DNA of 64,000 bases from Periplaneta americana (taxonomy: Eukaryota; Arthropoda; Insecta; Blattodea; Blattidae). Of this stretch, positions 1-12,844 are shown one piece after another. Each line of letters begins with the position of its first letter. Position 1 is the first letter of the stretch. The stretch covers positions 176,268,168 to 176,332,167 of the forward strand of contig NC_091128.1 in the NCBI RefSeq assembly GCF_040183065.1. The letters are read 5' to 3'. Below the pieces are notes generated by a model. The model was not told the origin of the DNA, made no database searches, and saw only the letters and a list, made by a program, of their open reading frames with translations. A program made the position numbers and the translations under genes.

Positions 1-615
1 ATGATGTCGGCTCGGATACAGAGTTGCTCCGTACTGCGTAGGAGACTTGTATAGCATAGGCCTACATGAAGAATCAGTTTCACAGGCACATCCTAATGAA
101 CATATCTTCGAGTTTATATTTTAATATTTGATATTGCTGGAAAAAAAAATGCCCTAAAATTTTGTGTGCCAGAAATTGAATTTTCAAATGAAACACGTAT
201 TATGTTTTTGAATTGCTGCACGTGCCAACAGTTCTGCTATATCAATGAATTTGATTTCATACGTATCAAGAGGAGGAAGGATTGTAATGCTTAAAACGGT
301 TTTGCATTTTTCATATGGGATATAAATTATATAATGTAATTTGCTATGCCATATATATATATTTTAACTCATAAACAGTAGAGCTTCTTGAAATTAGATG
401 TTGAATAAAAATAGAAATCTCGAATAAATATAGTTGTATAAAGTGGTACATTACGATATATTGGCAGTGAATATTCAAATTTTATATTTGTTTGAAGGGC
501 CTGAAATTACATTCATAAATTTAGCGGGTTCTAGTACATACTTCAGGTCATTTAACTCTCCTGTATCCAGGGACAGATGGTGTCATTTGAATTGAATTCC
601 GACTCTTGAATGTGC
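1..615. other. AT-rich, no feature seen
   Basis: No splice-flanked open frame, RNA gene or repeat structure that I can support. A short (AT)n run lies near 353-364. Confidence 0.6.
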
Positions 616-806
616 CATATCATGATGATGGAAGGAAATACAAGGTCTTTCGTAAGTATCGGTAACTGATCACTCGAAAAATTTATTAATTTTTACGATT
701 TTTTTACAGTGTTCTACATCTCTGCCAGTAAGAACCTTCCCCGTGCCGTACACTCGATTTGGTTCTCATTTGTCCACCAGAAGTCTCCACTTTCCTATGT
801 AGAGAT

Positions 807-1904
807 GAATGAAACTAGAATTAAATTTAAATTTAAACTTAGTCTTTGTGTGAAAAACCCACAAATTACGATAATTGCAGTGAACTTACACTAATTATGG
901 CACACATTTCTCAACATGTCTGCCGCCCCGAAGAATGCACAAATGCAAGCAACGGACCATCTCCTCGTGCACTCTCAAGAACAGAGATGGGCATCGTGCC
1001 TCACTTGAGAAATAATGCCTCACTGACCTTCACAGAGCTTATCGCTCTGAGTGACATCATCTTCACAGTCCCCGTTCCTTCCTCACGCAGCCACTAGGCG
1101 TGGGCAGGTTCTATATTAGTTTCATAAGCAATATCAGTGGTGGCATAATGGCATTATCAAAGCAGTGTGTACGCGTTAGAAAACGATTATTTCATGAGAA
1201 ATGGGAGGAAGAGTTTTTTGCTGTTTAGAAGGGGAGAACATACGATGTATGTTATGCTCGAAAATCCTATTAGGCATTAATATATTTAATATACAACGAC
1301 ATTACTCCTTATGTCATAAAGAACATGCTGAATTAGAAGGTAAGGCAAATTAAATGTTATTTTTCGTACTATTCCGAAGAAAATTTATGATCGTAACATT
1401 TGCATAGTTTACTAAATACGACATTATACCTTAAACACTCTGCATTAAAAGGTAGCCTACGAGGAATTAAATGTTGTTTGTACGTATTATTAACAAAAGA
1501 AATTTATAAAAAAAATATTAAATGTGCGTAGAAAACGAAATATGATTTTCTGAAATTATTTTAGGTCGAGAACGTGCAAATCTATTAAGTAATCTTGATA
1601 AACGCCAGAATATTCAAGAAAATAAACGTAGACAACGTGATGGAATATTATTGGCTAGTTACGCAATTTCTCGCCTGTGATTTAAATCAATTCAATGATG
1701 GAGAAATAGTAAAGAGGTTTATGATTAAAGCTGCCGAATTAATTTGCCAAATTGAATAAAAGTTTTCGAGTCTCTCACGTTAACCAAGCGCTTTCCTAAT
1801 AATTCGCCACTGACCGCCTTAGCGATTACGATAAGGTGACGCAGGTCACAGCAGTTTATATTTCCCATCCTACTCTGCAGTCTCCTCTCCTAGTAAACAA
1901 ACTA
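807..1904. other. No gene seen
   Basis: Only short open frames (846-1097 is the longest) with no recognisable domain. The segment lies inside the inverted duplication and may be its decayed interior. Confidence 0.5.
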
Positions 1905-2215
1905 TTTCAAATCGAGTGCCTCACGTAACCGAAAATTGTGCCCATGTATGCTCAAGAGCATTTCAGGAGTAACCATCTGTAGGATGTGCTTAATTCTTTC
2001 CATCAATTCTGGGATGGTACGAGGTTTATCTGAAAACACACTATCCTTAACACATCCCCATAAAATAAATTCAAGGGAGTTAAGTCTGGAGATCGTGGCG
2101 GCCAAGCAGTTGGAAACACTTCGTCAAGCAAGTTTCGAACATCTCGTGCATGTCGCTCATTTTTTATACCAATGCTAACACGCATGGAATAGAAATGGCA
2201 CTTTCTGGTGGACAC
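1905..2215 (-). pseudogene. Mariner-like transposase C-terminal remnant
   Basis: The - strand reads AWPPRSPDLTPL, the block around the third catalytic position of mariner-type transposases. A frameshift follows immediately, and the next frame continues EFILWGCVKDSVFSDKPRTI then IPELMERIKHIL to a stop near 1909. Only the C-terminal third is present. It is dead: frameshifted and 5'-truncated. Confidence 0.75.
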
Positions 2216-2402
2216 ATTTGTGACTAGATCGACTTCCGGCGCCCAAACGCGTAATCAAATCGAATGTATGGGCACCGAGAAAGGTTTTTATTAGCAGAGA
2301 TGTATAACACACCGAAAAATCATCAAAGTTAATCAATTTTTGGAATGATAAGTTACTTGTGAAAGACCCCATATTGCTGTCGTCTTTGTTCATGATATGG
2401 TG

Positions 2403-3077
2403 TAAGGAACTCGCGGCATGTTGACCACCATGAAAGTTTGAAGTCAATGAATGTATAATCAAGATCATTAAACTGGGAACCTGATGACGTAGGTAGATCC
2501 AGATGGGTAAGGGGCAAAAATCGACACTATGTTTGTGGCTTGGTTAATAATGGTACATAATCAGCCACTGCAGAACATCCGATTTCTTATCATTAGCATT
2601 ACGTATTAATTACAAATATATAAGGCAGGACATAATGATATTCTTAGAAGTAGAAGCTTCAAAGAGGTTTTCATAGAGAAGAGACGAAATTATATTGTAA
2701 CATTCTGTAAGTGTCGCAGTATGTACTTATTGTCTTGGGCGTTTATGTATGACGTGGTTGATCATAACGAACGTGAATCCCTTTTTTTCTGATCCCAAAA
2801 CAAGCAATTGTACTGTATCTTTAATATTATATAAAGAACTCTTTACATTCTATGAATCTAGTAACATAATTTAATTTCCACACATTTGAAAGCCAGGCAT
2901 TATTTCTCAAGATGAAACTTTTATTTATTTCATTGAAATTTCAGTATCCTGCTGCACACGACACTGATGTGTGATTTTCGTTATTTCATGTTGAAATGAA
3001 ACTGAGAGATGGAATAACTTTACAAATATACATGCAACATAATTTAAATATATATGTGTATACCGTCTGTTCTTCTA
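2403..3077. other. AT-rich, no feature seen
   Basis: No coding signature, RNA or repeat that I can support. Confidence 0.55.
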
Positions 3078-3633
3078 GGTGTAGGACATAGGTATTTAAA
3101 ATAGCCATAAGAAACCTGTGTATAAAAACAGTGAAGAAATAACTTAATCAGGAAGCCATGTCTAGAAATTATCAGGCTTCGACAATTTATAAAACAAGAG
3201 AACATCAGGCTTTGACTTAGCCACTGCTTGCTGGATCACATCCTATGGCTGCTTACACTGCCTGCCCAATCATTGCTTACGCGCAAGTAGCCACTAGGTG
3301 GCAGGTAGTGACTTTGCATATACTGATAATGTTAACCTTGTAATGACATGTGTCTTTATTAACACCATCAAATAAATAAATAAAATAAATGTTAATAGTG
3401 GTGGGCACTGCCTGCCACCTAGCGGCAAAATAACTTTGATTGAGCAGGCAGTTTAATGCAGTTATAGGATACGATCCAGCAGGCAGTGGACTTAGCAATC
3501 ATAAATGATGTTCTCTTGTTCTGGGAATTATAAAAGCTTGCTAGTTTCTAAACATGGTCCCCTGATTAAGTTATTTCTTCACTGTTTTTATACATTGGTT
3601 TCTTATGGAAATGTTAAATTCCTATGTCCTATA
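3078..3633. repeat. Large inverted repeat (arms ~230 bp, loop ~95 bp)
   Basis: Bases 3078-3310 are an imperfect reverse complement of 3406-3633. Blocks shared in inverted order include AACAAGAGAACATCA, GTGAAGAAATAACTTAATCA, GCTGGATC and CACTAGGTGGCAGG. The loop carries a short (AAAT) run. It is a foldback element or an inverted duplication; if transcribed it would form a long imperfect hairpin. Open frames here are by-products. Confidence 0.8.
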
Positions 3634-4014
3634 CCAATAAAACACACGGTACTGGTATATTATATGTATATCACGATTTGCACAATTCGACTCAAGAAAC
3701 ATTTAGCACAAAATTATCATTACATTCAATACAGTTGTAACTATATCTGGTACAGGACTCTTGGAATGCATATCGCAGTACTGCCAATATTTAGAAAAAT
3801 AAATAAGCTAGTTTTTTTAAGGTGAAGAATCAGTGACAGATTAGGTTCGGTTTGTTCAGGGTTTTGGTATGCCTTGTACTGTATATACAGGTACACTATT
3901 TGGTAGATAGCAGATATATTTATTCTGGACCATATTAAAGAAAGGAAGATTTACCCTGGACTATAGCGAAGAAAGGTGTGCAAAATCATGGTGGTACCGA
4001 TGGTTTATGTCTTG

Positions 4015-4016
<2 letters not shown>

Positions 4017-4050
<34 letters not shown>

Positions 4051-4179
4051 GTTTTATTTTTCCTGGCAGAGTTAAGGCCATCAGGCCTTCTCTTCCACTC
4101 AACCACGATCAAAGCACATACAGGAAAATACATACCAGTGTACAAGTATTATCTTAAAATAATGATAATAATAATGATA

Positions 4180-4243
<64 letters not shown>
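4017..4243 (+). repeat. Two (AAT)n microsatellites
   Basis: AAT arrays at 4017-4050 and 4160-4243, the second interspersed with GAT. They produce spurious poly-Ile and poly-Tyr frames on both strands. Confidence 0.95.
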
Positions 4244-4245
<2 letters not shown>

Positions 4246-4850
4246 GGTTGAGTACATATGCATATAACCACAAATAGGGAAATACATTCCAGTATACAAG
4301 TATTAACTTAAAAAAATAGAATTAATACATATGAATGTAATCACACAACTAAAGGAATAATACATTAGTATAATCAGTATTGGTTGCATTGAAACAAAGA
4401 CAATTACCTAGATATTAGTGTTAATGGAAAAAGAAAAACAAAGTACGGTAATGACTATATTAAAAACAATAAATAAATAAATAATAATTATATATACCTT
4501 ACTTACTTTTCATTTTTAAAGGCATCTCCCCTTTTCAGGGGTTGCCTTATACCTTCAAAAAACTAATTCTGAGCTTTAAAATATTTCTAAACAACCTAAT
4601 TTTAAATGACTTAGGACTAAGACTACCCCTGATTTCCAGCGGCAGCGAATTCCATGAGCGGGCCATGGCTATTGAGAAAGAACTTGAGTACAGAGATGTC
4701 TGATGACGTGGTATTGATAGCAACAGATTGTGCTGTGAACGTGTATTACGATTATGATGTGAAGCTAGGAGAGTAAAAATGTCAGATGAAATCATCGTTC
4801 AGGCTATAAAAGGAAAGAAGGTATTTGGGGCAAGTTGAGTGGGTTTATAG
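4019..4850 (-). mobile_element. CR1/Jockey-like LINE 3' end with (TTA)n tail
   Basis: The - strand at 4795-4547 encodes TRSQHNLLLSIPRHQTSLYS then MARSWNSLPLEIRGSLSP, the short C-terminal block of CR1/Jockey-type reverse-transcriptase proteins (pattern RSWNSLP.EIR). The 3' UTR follows to a trinucleotide tail at 4017-4050. An internal AAT array (4160-4243) has expanded within it. 5'-truncated, no catalytic domain. Confidence 0.65.
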
Positions 4851-6842
4851 CCTTCACAGTGGTCACATCGTCTCTTTAGAGTGGTATGCTAAAATTTAAA
4901 GGTTTAAATATTTTCAATTATCTAAGTTGTGCGGCAAAATTTCCAAGTTTCACCATTTTTTTTTTTCGGTTCAGAAATTGAATTATTTTTTGTGCGAGAT
5001 CGTGCGTATTTGCTTGGTTTCCGCACAAAACCAACCCGCGGTAAGTCTAAAATTCCTAAGTGACATATTGATTTTACTGCTTTAGGCTTTTAACATATTA
5101 TTTTTAGAGACGTTCAATATAGTAATAATTATAAATTGGAAACTTACCACTGCAATTTCACCTAAATTGCACTGTTAATTATTGTTTTTAAATATTTGCA
5201 AAAATTAAGTAAACTCTACAACTCCACTAAAGTTACTGCATTTCGTGATGCATGTAACACTAAGGAAGCCGTTTGTTTTAAGTTCGCATTTATAGACTGG
5301 GGGAAAAAAAAGACAGACGTATATCACGGCCTGCTGGAGTATAGTAAACACAGAAAACATTTTAAAGCAGCAATGTTGAAGATAGATATTTTTGTTTTCC
5401 AAAATTGCCGTCATTGAACAGAAACCAAGATGGAGATTTCATTGCAACTAATTAGAAATTCCTCTTTCAGGTATGTAATAAAAGATCTTCGCACAAAATA
5501 ATGTACGATACACGAGCGGTATGTTTTCTTTCAATTCTCGGAAATTAAAAAACCTCAACTACGTTTCGCTTTTTCAAACTTTTCCTCGAACATGAAAACT
5601 TCAACATACCGCTCTTGTAACGCATATTACTATTTTTTTCAATTCAAACATTAAAGCTTTCATAATGGTCAACATGATGCAGTTAATAGAGTAGAATACT
5701 CATGACAACGCAAGATCCTCTGCTCGTAGGTAGATATTTGCAATCCAGTACCACTTCGTTAGTTGCTATCACCAGAATGAAGGGATCACATGGTCACCAT
5801 ATTGTAATTTTATACAAATAAACTTAACCGTAACAAGAGTTGTATTTTTTTAAAGATCTATCACCATGCAAATTTCTGTATTCTAAATTTATGGAGCGAA
5901 TGTAGCTCTGTGTTTTGGAATTAAAGAATATGACGTTGGTGTGGCATAACCGAGTTTAGTTTCTCATGAGAATTAGCTTATTTATTTGCCATGTTATCTT
6001 TTGAGAAGTGTTGGCATTCTCGACAGAGAGATCACTACATTAGGCACATAAAATAAGTAATGCAATTAAACGCAGGAATGTAGTTGATAATAATTTTAAA
6101 TTTGACTGTAAATACACAATCTGTATATTAGATCTACATCTGAGAATTGGATATGTGAGCTCAGAGAAGACGACAATAAGAGATTCTTTGTTTCGTGTGC
6201 TGCATATCACCTTATTCTCTGTGTTGTGTTATATCAGGAAGGGACTTCCAACTGGTGCAAGTCTTTTCATTTCAAGACAATCAAATGTGTCTAAACTTGT
6301 TTCAGTCATGAACACACTGTGATATCCATTATGACTGAAGTACATTCTGTGAGTTTACTGTACTGGTGCAGCCGAGTGTTAAAGCAGTGAATTATACCAA
6401 ATGTATAACATTCCTTGTGAGCTCCTTCTTGTATAACAATTGAATTTATTGTTCTATTGTTTCTTTTTAAGTAAATCCATTCTGTTAGAATTTTAAATCG
6501 ACAGATTGGTTGTGTGACGTCAGCTGCCTCTATTCGTGTGCGGCCCAGCAATGGAACGATTCCAGATTACATTGTTGCATTGTTAAATCTAACTGGCCCT
6601 AAAGAATGGTTATATAAAGCTCTAAAGCTGTTTGATCATTTTATGTGCATTATAGATTACAAACAAATCTCATGCTATGCAATTTCAAACGAATCTGACT
6701 TCACTCTATTTTGTTCATACACTTTACCCTGCTATTTCACAATAGCAGACAAGACATTACTGCTAGAAATAAAAAAAAGTACACAAATTGTTGATAAAGT
6801 AATTATGAGGACTTCATATGCAGAAATAAGAGATGGCAATTG
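4851..6842. other. No gene seen
   Basis: Several short open frames (5196-5417, 6514-6849) lack recognisable domains, flanking splice structure or coding-like composition. Nothing else supported. Confidence 0.5.
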
Positions 6843-7441
6843 TGTATAGTCCAGATCTTGTTACTTTATACCCTAAGGGTGAAAGCTTCGTCTTCCCCAA
6901 TAACTAGTGAATTATAGTGATTTTCTGCCTGTCAGATTGAATTTTCTTTTGCCAACTTTATTTCGAATTTAGGTACTGACAAATATTGCAAATGGTAGTT
7001 ACTTTCTAACTGTTATGTTGACAGCATCGTTTGGCTTTGAAGAAGATGCCAAAGTTCATGAAATGTAAGTTACTAGCGAATGTTATTTGAAATTTGAACG
7101 TAATAATTAATAATATTAATAAATAATACAGTAATAATTAATTAATAAACAACACATTTTAAAGTGGTGTTCAGTTTTCTGTGTTCCAACTAATCATTTC
7201 ATGTCAAACAAATTTTTAGGTTAGGTCTCATAAGTAATAAACTATTTAGTGAAACCAATGAATTTAATCTTGCCAGACGAAATACATTTCAATATTAGAT
7301 AATCAATCAATCATAAATAAATAAGTAAATAAATAATAATTATTATTAGTCGTATTGTTTCAGTACATAGCATTGTGATTTTACCTATAGCTGCTAACAG
7401 TTGGCAACACTGAAATGACGGCCATATTACTTTCTTAGGAA
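6843..7441 (+). repeat. Unclassified dispersed repeat, copy 1
   Basis: Aligns in the same order with 9099-10119: ATACCCTAAGGGTGAAA, ATTATAGTGATTTTCT, TTTCTAACTGTTATGTTG, TTTTTAGGTTAG, AGTTGGCAACACTGAA. Its ends appear near 6843 and 7441. No coding region or terminal structure identified. It lacks the MITE present in copy 2. Confidence 0.8.
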
Positions 7442-8074
7442 ATAACCAAGTTACAATTTTTTTAATTAACTTAAAAAAAAAAAACCTTACTTCCATTAAC
7501 AATACCGGTACTTTGTTTCAACTAATATGGAGTGAAATTTGTTTCCACGTTTTTGCTGCAGTAGGCTACTCTCATTACAGTGTAATTACATCTAGTGTAA
7601 AACATTATTGCTATAGCACAAGCTTTATGAACCAGTGAACAAGATCAGATCATCCTCCCAGTATCAGCATTAAATAGGACATACAGGGTTTTCCAGAAAC
7701 ATTAGAAAAAATATGGGACACTCAGCAGTGATTTTAAAAATTAAACTGTGGTGAATATTTTCCATTTATCTTCGATAGGATTACATCAATACAATTAAAT
7801 GAAATTAAAATATATACTATTATTGAAAATAAAGTACTTAAAGAATAAATTGAACAAAATGAATTGAAAATGCACTACTTACAAAATAGGTTCACCTGAC
7901 AGTACACATTATAAATCGAAGTCAATCCTACAATACTTTTCTGAAGAATACATTTCTTGTAACAATTGTTTTGAAATATTTAGTCATGAAATGCAACACA
8001 GTCTCCGCTGAAAAACGATTTCACAACAAGCACTGATTTATTGTTTTCATATGCAACTTTTTTTTCTCACCAGT
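7442..8074. other. AT-rich, no feature seen
   Basis: No supported gene or repeat. Confidence 0.5.
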
Positions 8075-8178
8075 TAGGGTTGCCAACTTTTTTTTTAAGA
8101 AAATATGGGAGAATAAGGAATTGACAAAATTTCACATAAATAAATTATTTTTTTCAGTTTCTAAAAAACAACTATATT

Positions 8179-8397
8179 CTACACTTCGGAAGTTAGGCTT
8201 AAATTAAGAGTATTTTGAGACAGATTTTGTTTCACGTGATAGTTGAAGTCGACTGCAGTTTGCAGCTCTGATTTGATTAAATATGTTGTGCTTTTGTTTT
8301 GAACATCTTTCCAATTATTGTTCATGAGGTGAAACATCCTCTTTGTATGAGCATTACTACTTGGTATGCTTAGAACAAAACTAGCCAGATTTTTCAA
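8179..8397 (-). pseudogene. hAT transposase C-terminal (dimerisation) remnant
   Basis: The - strand frame reads SFVLSIPSSNAHTKRMFHLM then NNNWKDVQNKSTTYLIKSEL. The P.SNA..ER.FS.M pattern, with RMFHLM in place of RVFSLM, is the C-terminal dimerisation block of hAT transposases. About 70 residues remain of a protein that is normally 500-700. Confidence 0.75.
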
Positions 8398-8401
<4 letters not shown>

Positions 8402-8440
<39 letters not shown>

Positions 8441-8467
8441 GTTATTGTTGTTTTATTATTATTGTTG

Positions 8468-8528
<61 letters not shown>
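8402..8528 (+). repeat. (ATT)n microsatellite
   Basis: About 126 bp of ATT units with GTT interruptions near 8441-8472. Confidence 0.95.
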
Positions 8529-9169
8529 TGATTTTAAATGCGTGAGCACTAAAACCCATTTGTGACAAGTATTACTTTCTATAAAGACTGCACATTTCAA
8601 TGCATCTCTTGAACAACAAAACTCATCATATAAACAGTCATCATTCGGGGCAAAATCAAATATTTAGAATAATTATTTTTATATTATGCAAAAATAAGGG
8701 AGAAAAATGCTCGAAGAGAAGAAAAATACAGGAGCCGGGAGACTGTTAAAATTTAGGAGCAAATATGGGAGATTCCGGGAAAGGCAGGAGGGTTGGCAAC
8801 CCTATCATCAGTCCACAGTGATTTCACTCTTTTTTTTTTTTAATTTGGGAGCTTTCCATTAACAATTTTGAACAGATCCACCCAGACTTCATTTAAAAGT
8901 TTGATTTTTTAAATTTCCTTCAATTCACTGTCTTCTTCGACATTCAGAATATTTTTCACAGTTATGATGCCATCAAACAAGTGAGATTCAATAATGTTTG
9001 ATCTGGTAGCAGTTTGCTTCATTAAGAACGTTGTATATATATTCAGTGTCCTCTCCAGTGTTGCCAATGTAGCGAATTCCAGTGGTGTTGGAGACTTGAT
9101 ATAGTCCGGATCACCTTACTTAATACCCTAAGGGTGAAACCTACAATATTCCCCTATGACTACATATGC

Positions 9170-9567
9170 TATACTTGTTTTTTTAAAGATGGGACATGAC
9201 AGTTAAGCGGCCGAGCTTGGAACTACAATGCTATGTTGCCAATATGGACTACCATGCTGCCAGCTGATGTAAGTTAGCAATTGACGTTAAGATGGCTGAC
9301 GTTAAAACATTCATTGACAATTGACGCGAAGGTAAAAAAACAATAAAACAATCGACAGAGAATGAAAGACGAAACGTTCCAATATTACCACTGTGTGCAC
9401 AATAAATGTTGCCAAGAGAGCTATTAAGCACTCGTCACTTGGGAACGGAAGTTTGGCAACTCAACCATCATTACCATAGCAACAGACCTACCATGCTATG
9501 TGACATTCAGTTGTTTTTCCGATCGCAACACTCCTGTCATGTCCTATCTTTCAAAAAAACAAGTATA
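9170..9567. mobile_element. MITE with ~33-bp terminal inverted repeats
   Basis: The left end at 9170-9202 begins TATACTTG and contains GGGACATGACAG; the right end at 9534-9567 is its reverse complement with few differences and ends CAAGTATA. It interrupts the repeat copy at the point where copy 1 reads straight through. No coding capacity; superfamily not assigned. Confidence 0.82.
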
Positions 9568-9967
9568 GTGGATTATAGTGATTTTCTAGCTCTCAGGTTG
9601 AATTTTGTTTTACCAACTTTGTTTCGAATTTCGGGTACTGTCAAATACTACAACTGGCAGTTATTTTCTAACTGTTATGTTGGCAGGAATAATTTTGGTT
9701 TGCAGTAAAGGAAACTGATGAAAATGCAAGCAAGTAAATACATTTTTAGGTTAGATCTCATGAATCATGAACTGTTTAGTCAAAGCTATGAATTTCATGT
9801 TGCCAGACAAAATAGATTTTACGTAATATTAGATCATACTAATCACCAACATAATATGCGAGAAGTCCAGGAGGAAAACATACTGTTTCATAAATTATTG
9901 AAACATTTAGGAAACACCTCGCCTCATAAAGATGAGATGTAGTAAATAAGCAAGACATTGTTATTGT

Positions 9968-9975
9968 TAATACTA

Positions 9976-10026
<51 letters not shown>
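9968..10026 (+). repeat. (ATT)n microsatellite
   Basis: Uninterrupted ATT array inside the repeat copy; absent at the matching point of copy 1 apart from a short AAT/ATT stretch. Confidence 0.95.
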
Positions 10027-10027
<1 letters not shown>

Positions 10028-10303
10028 TCAGTACGTAGCTTTGTGATTTTACACTCTTTGGTCATATCTGGCATTAGTTGGCAACACTGAAGAGACGGCC
10101 AAATTAGACTTTTAGGAACTGCTCTTACGTGATCCTCACTATACTTATTGATATTTCCAGTTTTATTTTTTCAGTCTCTAATTTTTAAATAGGAACAGAA
10201 TCATGTCCTGGAGACCTCTTTCAGGACAATGGAACATATTGGCAAACAAAAAGGACTTTCCTGTATATTACGGGACTTATGGGAAGTCTAAGGACATACC
10301 TAC

Positions 10304-10794
10304 TATACTAAACTAAAAGCCAGGTTATGAACCGACTAAACCGGAAGCAACGTTCTGTTGCTCTCTTTCTGAGCTCTGTTGCCACATAGTGGCGCGAGAT
10401 TCAAAGCATGTTCAGCATTTGTCACCGATATGTTTAAAATAACTACTGTATATAGTTCTCGATAACACTATCAACAATATTAGTAATTAAAATTACTGTT
10501 TTTAAGAAAGCACGAACTAATGACGCTGATACGAAATGCGACTCATAATGCACGTGGTACTGCAAATGAACTGGGAAGTTTGGCTACACTATCTCCATGA
10601 TTCTGTTGCCAGATTTTCGTTAGCAGACGACATTTTCACGTGAGGTACAATGAAAAGCTCCGTTCTCCTTCCCCCCTCCGACCTGCCATACCCAATGTGT
10701 CATCGCTGCACAGGCTACCCCTCTAACCCGCACTTTCCTCTCGCCCTGCCAACTACTTCCTGTTTAGTCGGTTCATAACCTGGATTTTAGTATA
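10304..10794. mobile_element. MITE, ~490 bp, ~40-bp terminal inverted repeats
   Basis: Left end TATACTAAA...CAGGTTATGAACCGACTAAA (10304-10347) is mirrored at 10756-10794 with a 5-bp indel and one substitution. The interior has GC-rich stretches (10660-10750) unlike its surroundings. No ORF. Superfamily not assigned; possible TA target. Confidence 0.85.
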
Positions 10795-12844
10795 ACCCAC
10801 TTTATAATGTTGCGAAAAAAATGTGTATTGACAATGTACAGCTTGTGCCTTGAATGTTAAGCATACACATAAGAATTGTTTCACTTGTAATGTATCTGAG
10901 ATATCAGACCGGGAGTAACAGTCTTAGTGAACAGGAATAAGGCTAGTTATGTTTTGAAGTACTGAACATTTTGATATAAATCTTTCTTTGTGACACTGAT
11001 ATATTGATAATATTACTCTACAGTAAAGTAATGGAAAAAAAAAAAAAAACTTATTTGACAAGGCTAAAAATATATTTTGGTCATTTTTACTTAATACGTG
11101 TAAAATACAGAGTGAAGGGTCTTACGTAATTGGAACGACATGGAATCAAGCCCACTTCAACGCAAGGAATTTTACTCTTCATCATCATTGAGTGCCTCAG
11201 ATTTCTCCCCGTGGATCTTTATTCCATGTCTGAAAAGATTTACTTACAACATGTCGTGCAAGGGACCACCTTCTAAGCCCTTGCTTGTATGCAAGCAGCA
11301 TAACTTTAATTCCCCTATCTCGAACCTAGTGATGTAGATTTTTATTTGAGAGCTTCTGGAAGGAAATGGCTTCTGTTCATTGCTGGGCCTCGCCATACAC
11401 ACACATGCACACATTGTACAGGAAACAAAGTACATCAAGGGGCAGTACACCAAATGGAAAATACTCAAATTGGAGTCTTGTTTTTGACACAAATGCTTTA
11501 TTTGTAAATAGAAGCACATATTTTTTATTTGAAATAAATATTTTAAGATATGCCAAAGTTTAAATAAATAAAAATGCTTGTCAAACTGTCATATGAGATT
11601 AGAAGCTGTCAGAGTCAGTCAGAGATGGTGAAAGGCTCCGAAATTATGAAAAATAATCTTTTTCTAGAAATTTAAAGTTTGGTTTTTAAATGCTTTGAAT
11701 ATTTGAGAAAAACCTATATAAAATGTTTCTCTTGAAATGTAATAATTTATTTAGTCTTGTAGTCTGTGAACTGTGAATTTTAAGAAATTGTTTCACTAAT
11801 AACCAAAAATCTTTTTATTAATAAAGGTATGAACTAAGTTTTGTAAAGTAGTGTAGTAAATGTGCAGGGACAAGATGACATATCCGAAAATTTAAAGTAA
11901 GAATTAAGGACGTTTTCAATCCAAGTGGGATTTAATTGCATCTTCGAGATTGCATATTCGACCCGAATTATCAAATTCCAGTGTACTGCACCCTTACGAG
12001 AATAAAAACTTCTTGTAAATATGTTATTTATGTATGACAGAGAAATTTGCGAGTTCTCATGCAAACTTATTTAATTTCATTATAATAGAATCTGTGACAT
12101 CTACTGAGATATAGTATGTTACAAATGTGTCTGTATGAAAATTTCAGGTGAACTGGTGATTAAATTTACTTACACAAGTTAAAGTTCTAAATAGTTACAA
12201 TTCTGAGAGAGAAAAAAAGAACAAAATGAAGCCATAATTTATCAAATTTTATAGAGTATTCATGTATCAAGCAACAACGTTTCATATTTTTTTAATACTG
12301 TATTCGATTCACATCACTGTTTATTGTTTTTTAAATGAGAATTGATATGATATATATGACTATTGTAACTGTCAGTTTTCCGAATTGCATATTCATAAAT
12401 TAGGTTCTTGCAGGCACTAAAGGAATTAAGTATGTTTCCAACTATAAAACTTGATTGCTTATGAATTAAAGGGAATCAACATTGATATTTTCGTCAGAAA
12501 AGCGGACCTTGTATGAAACTGTTGTATTAGTGAGATATGCTGCTGGGTGCATTTTATAGTATTAAAGGATTCATTACAAGAACAAATCTGGTATTTCTAT
12601 TTCACACTTATCCTCCATTCCTCACTTGAAAACTTTCTTCCACACTAACCATTAATCTGACAAGCATGTCTGCCTGAAGCTGATGTTAAGGATATGCACA
12701 GATCTCTCATGAATATTCTTTAAAATGTGTGCAATATTACCTATTTGAAAATATTATTTAGAACGTGTAAAGTTGACTACTCAAGAACATTTTTAGAATG
12801 TTCACAGTTGTCTACTCAATATACAGTTTTCTAGTCAAGAATAT
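10795..12844. other. AT-rich intergenic DNA, no gene seen
   Basis: Short open frames only (11140-11337, 11834-12064), none with a recognisable domain or splice context. Confidence 0.5.

Larger units (their letters stand above)
616..2402. repeat. Diverged inverted duplication (~190-bp arms) flanking a mariner-like remnant
   Basis: The + strand at about 616-806 and the - strand at about 2402-2196 share a run of blocks in the same order: CATATCATGA, GGTCTTTC, ACATCTCTGC and TGTCCACCAGAA, spaced alike, with substitutions and small indels. The arms face each other about 1.4 kb apart; the transposase remnant at 1905-2215 abuts the right arm. It may be a decayed long-TIR element or two insertions of one repeat. 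Confidence 0.5.
8075..8804 (-). mobile_element. Decayed hAT-type element with 8-bp target duplication
   Basis: Starts TAGGGTTGCCAAC and ends GTTGGCAACCCTA, inverted to each other. Flanks are TCACCAGT (8067-8074) and TCATCAGT (8805-8812), an 8-bp duplication with one mismatch, the size expected of hAT elements. The interior holds a C-terminal hAT dimerisation remnant and a long ATT array. Confidence 0.8.
9099..10119 (+). repeat. Unclassified dispersed repeat, copy 2 (carries a MITE)
   Basis: Direct repeat of the 6843-7441 copy, longer because it contains a 398-bp MITE (9170-9567) and an ATT array. Apart from these, order and spacing follow copy 1. Confidence 0.8.

Noticed and set aside
3976..4299. 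Open frames with poly-Ile and poly-Tyr on both strands
   Set aside because: Translation of AAT microsatellites.
6514..6849. 111-codon + strand frame
   Set aside because: No recognisable domain, no splice context, AT-rich composition; too weak to call a gene.
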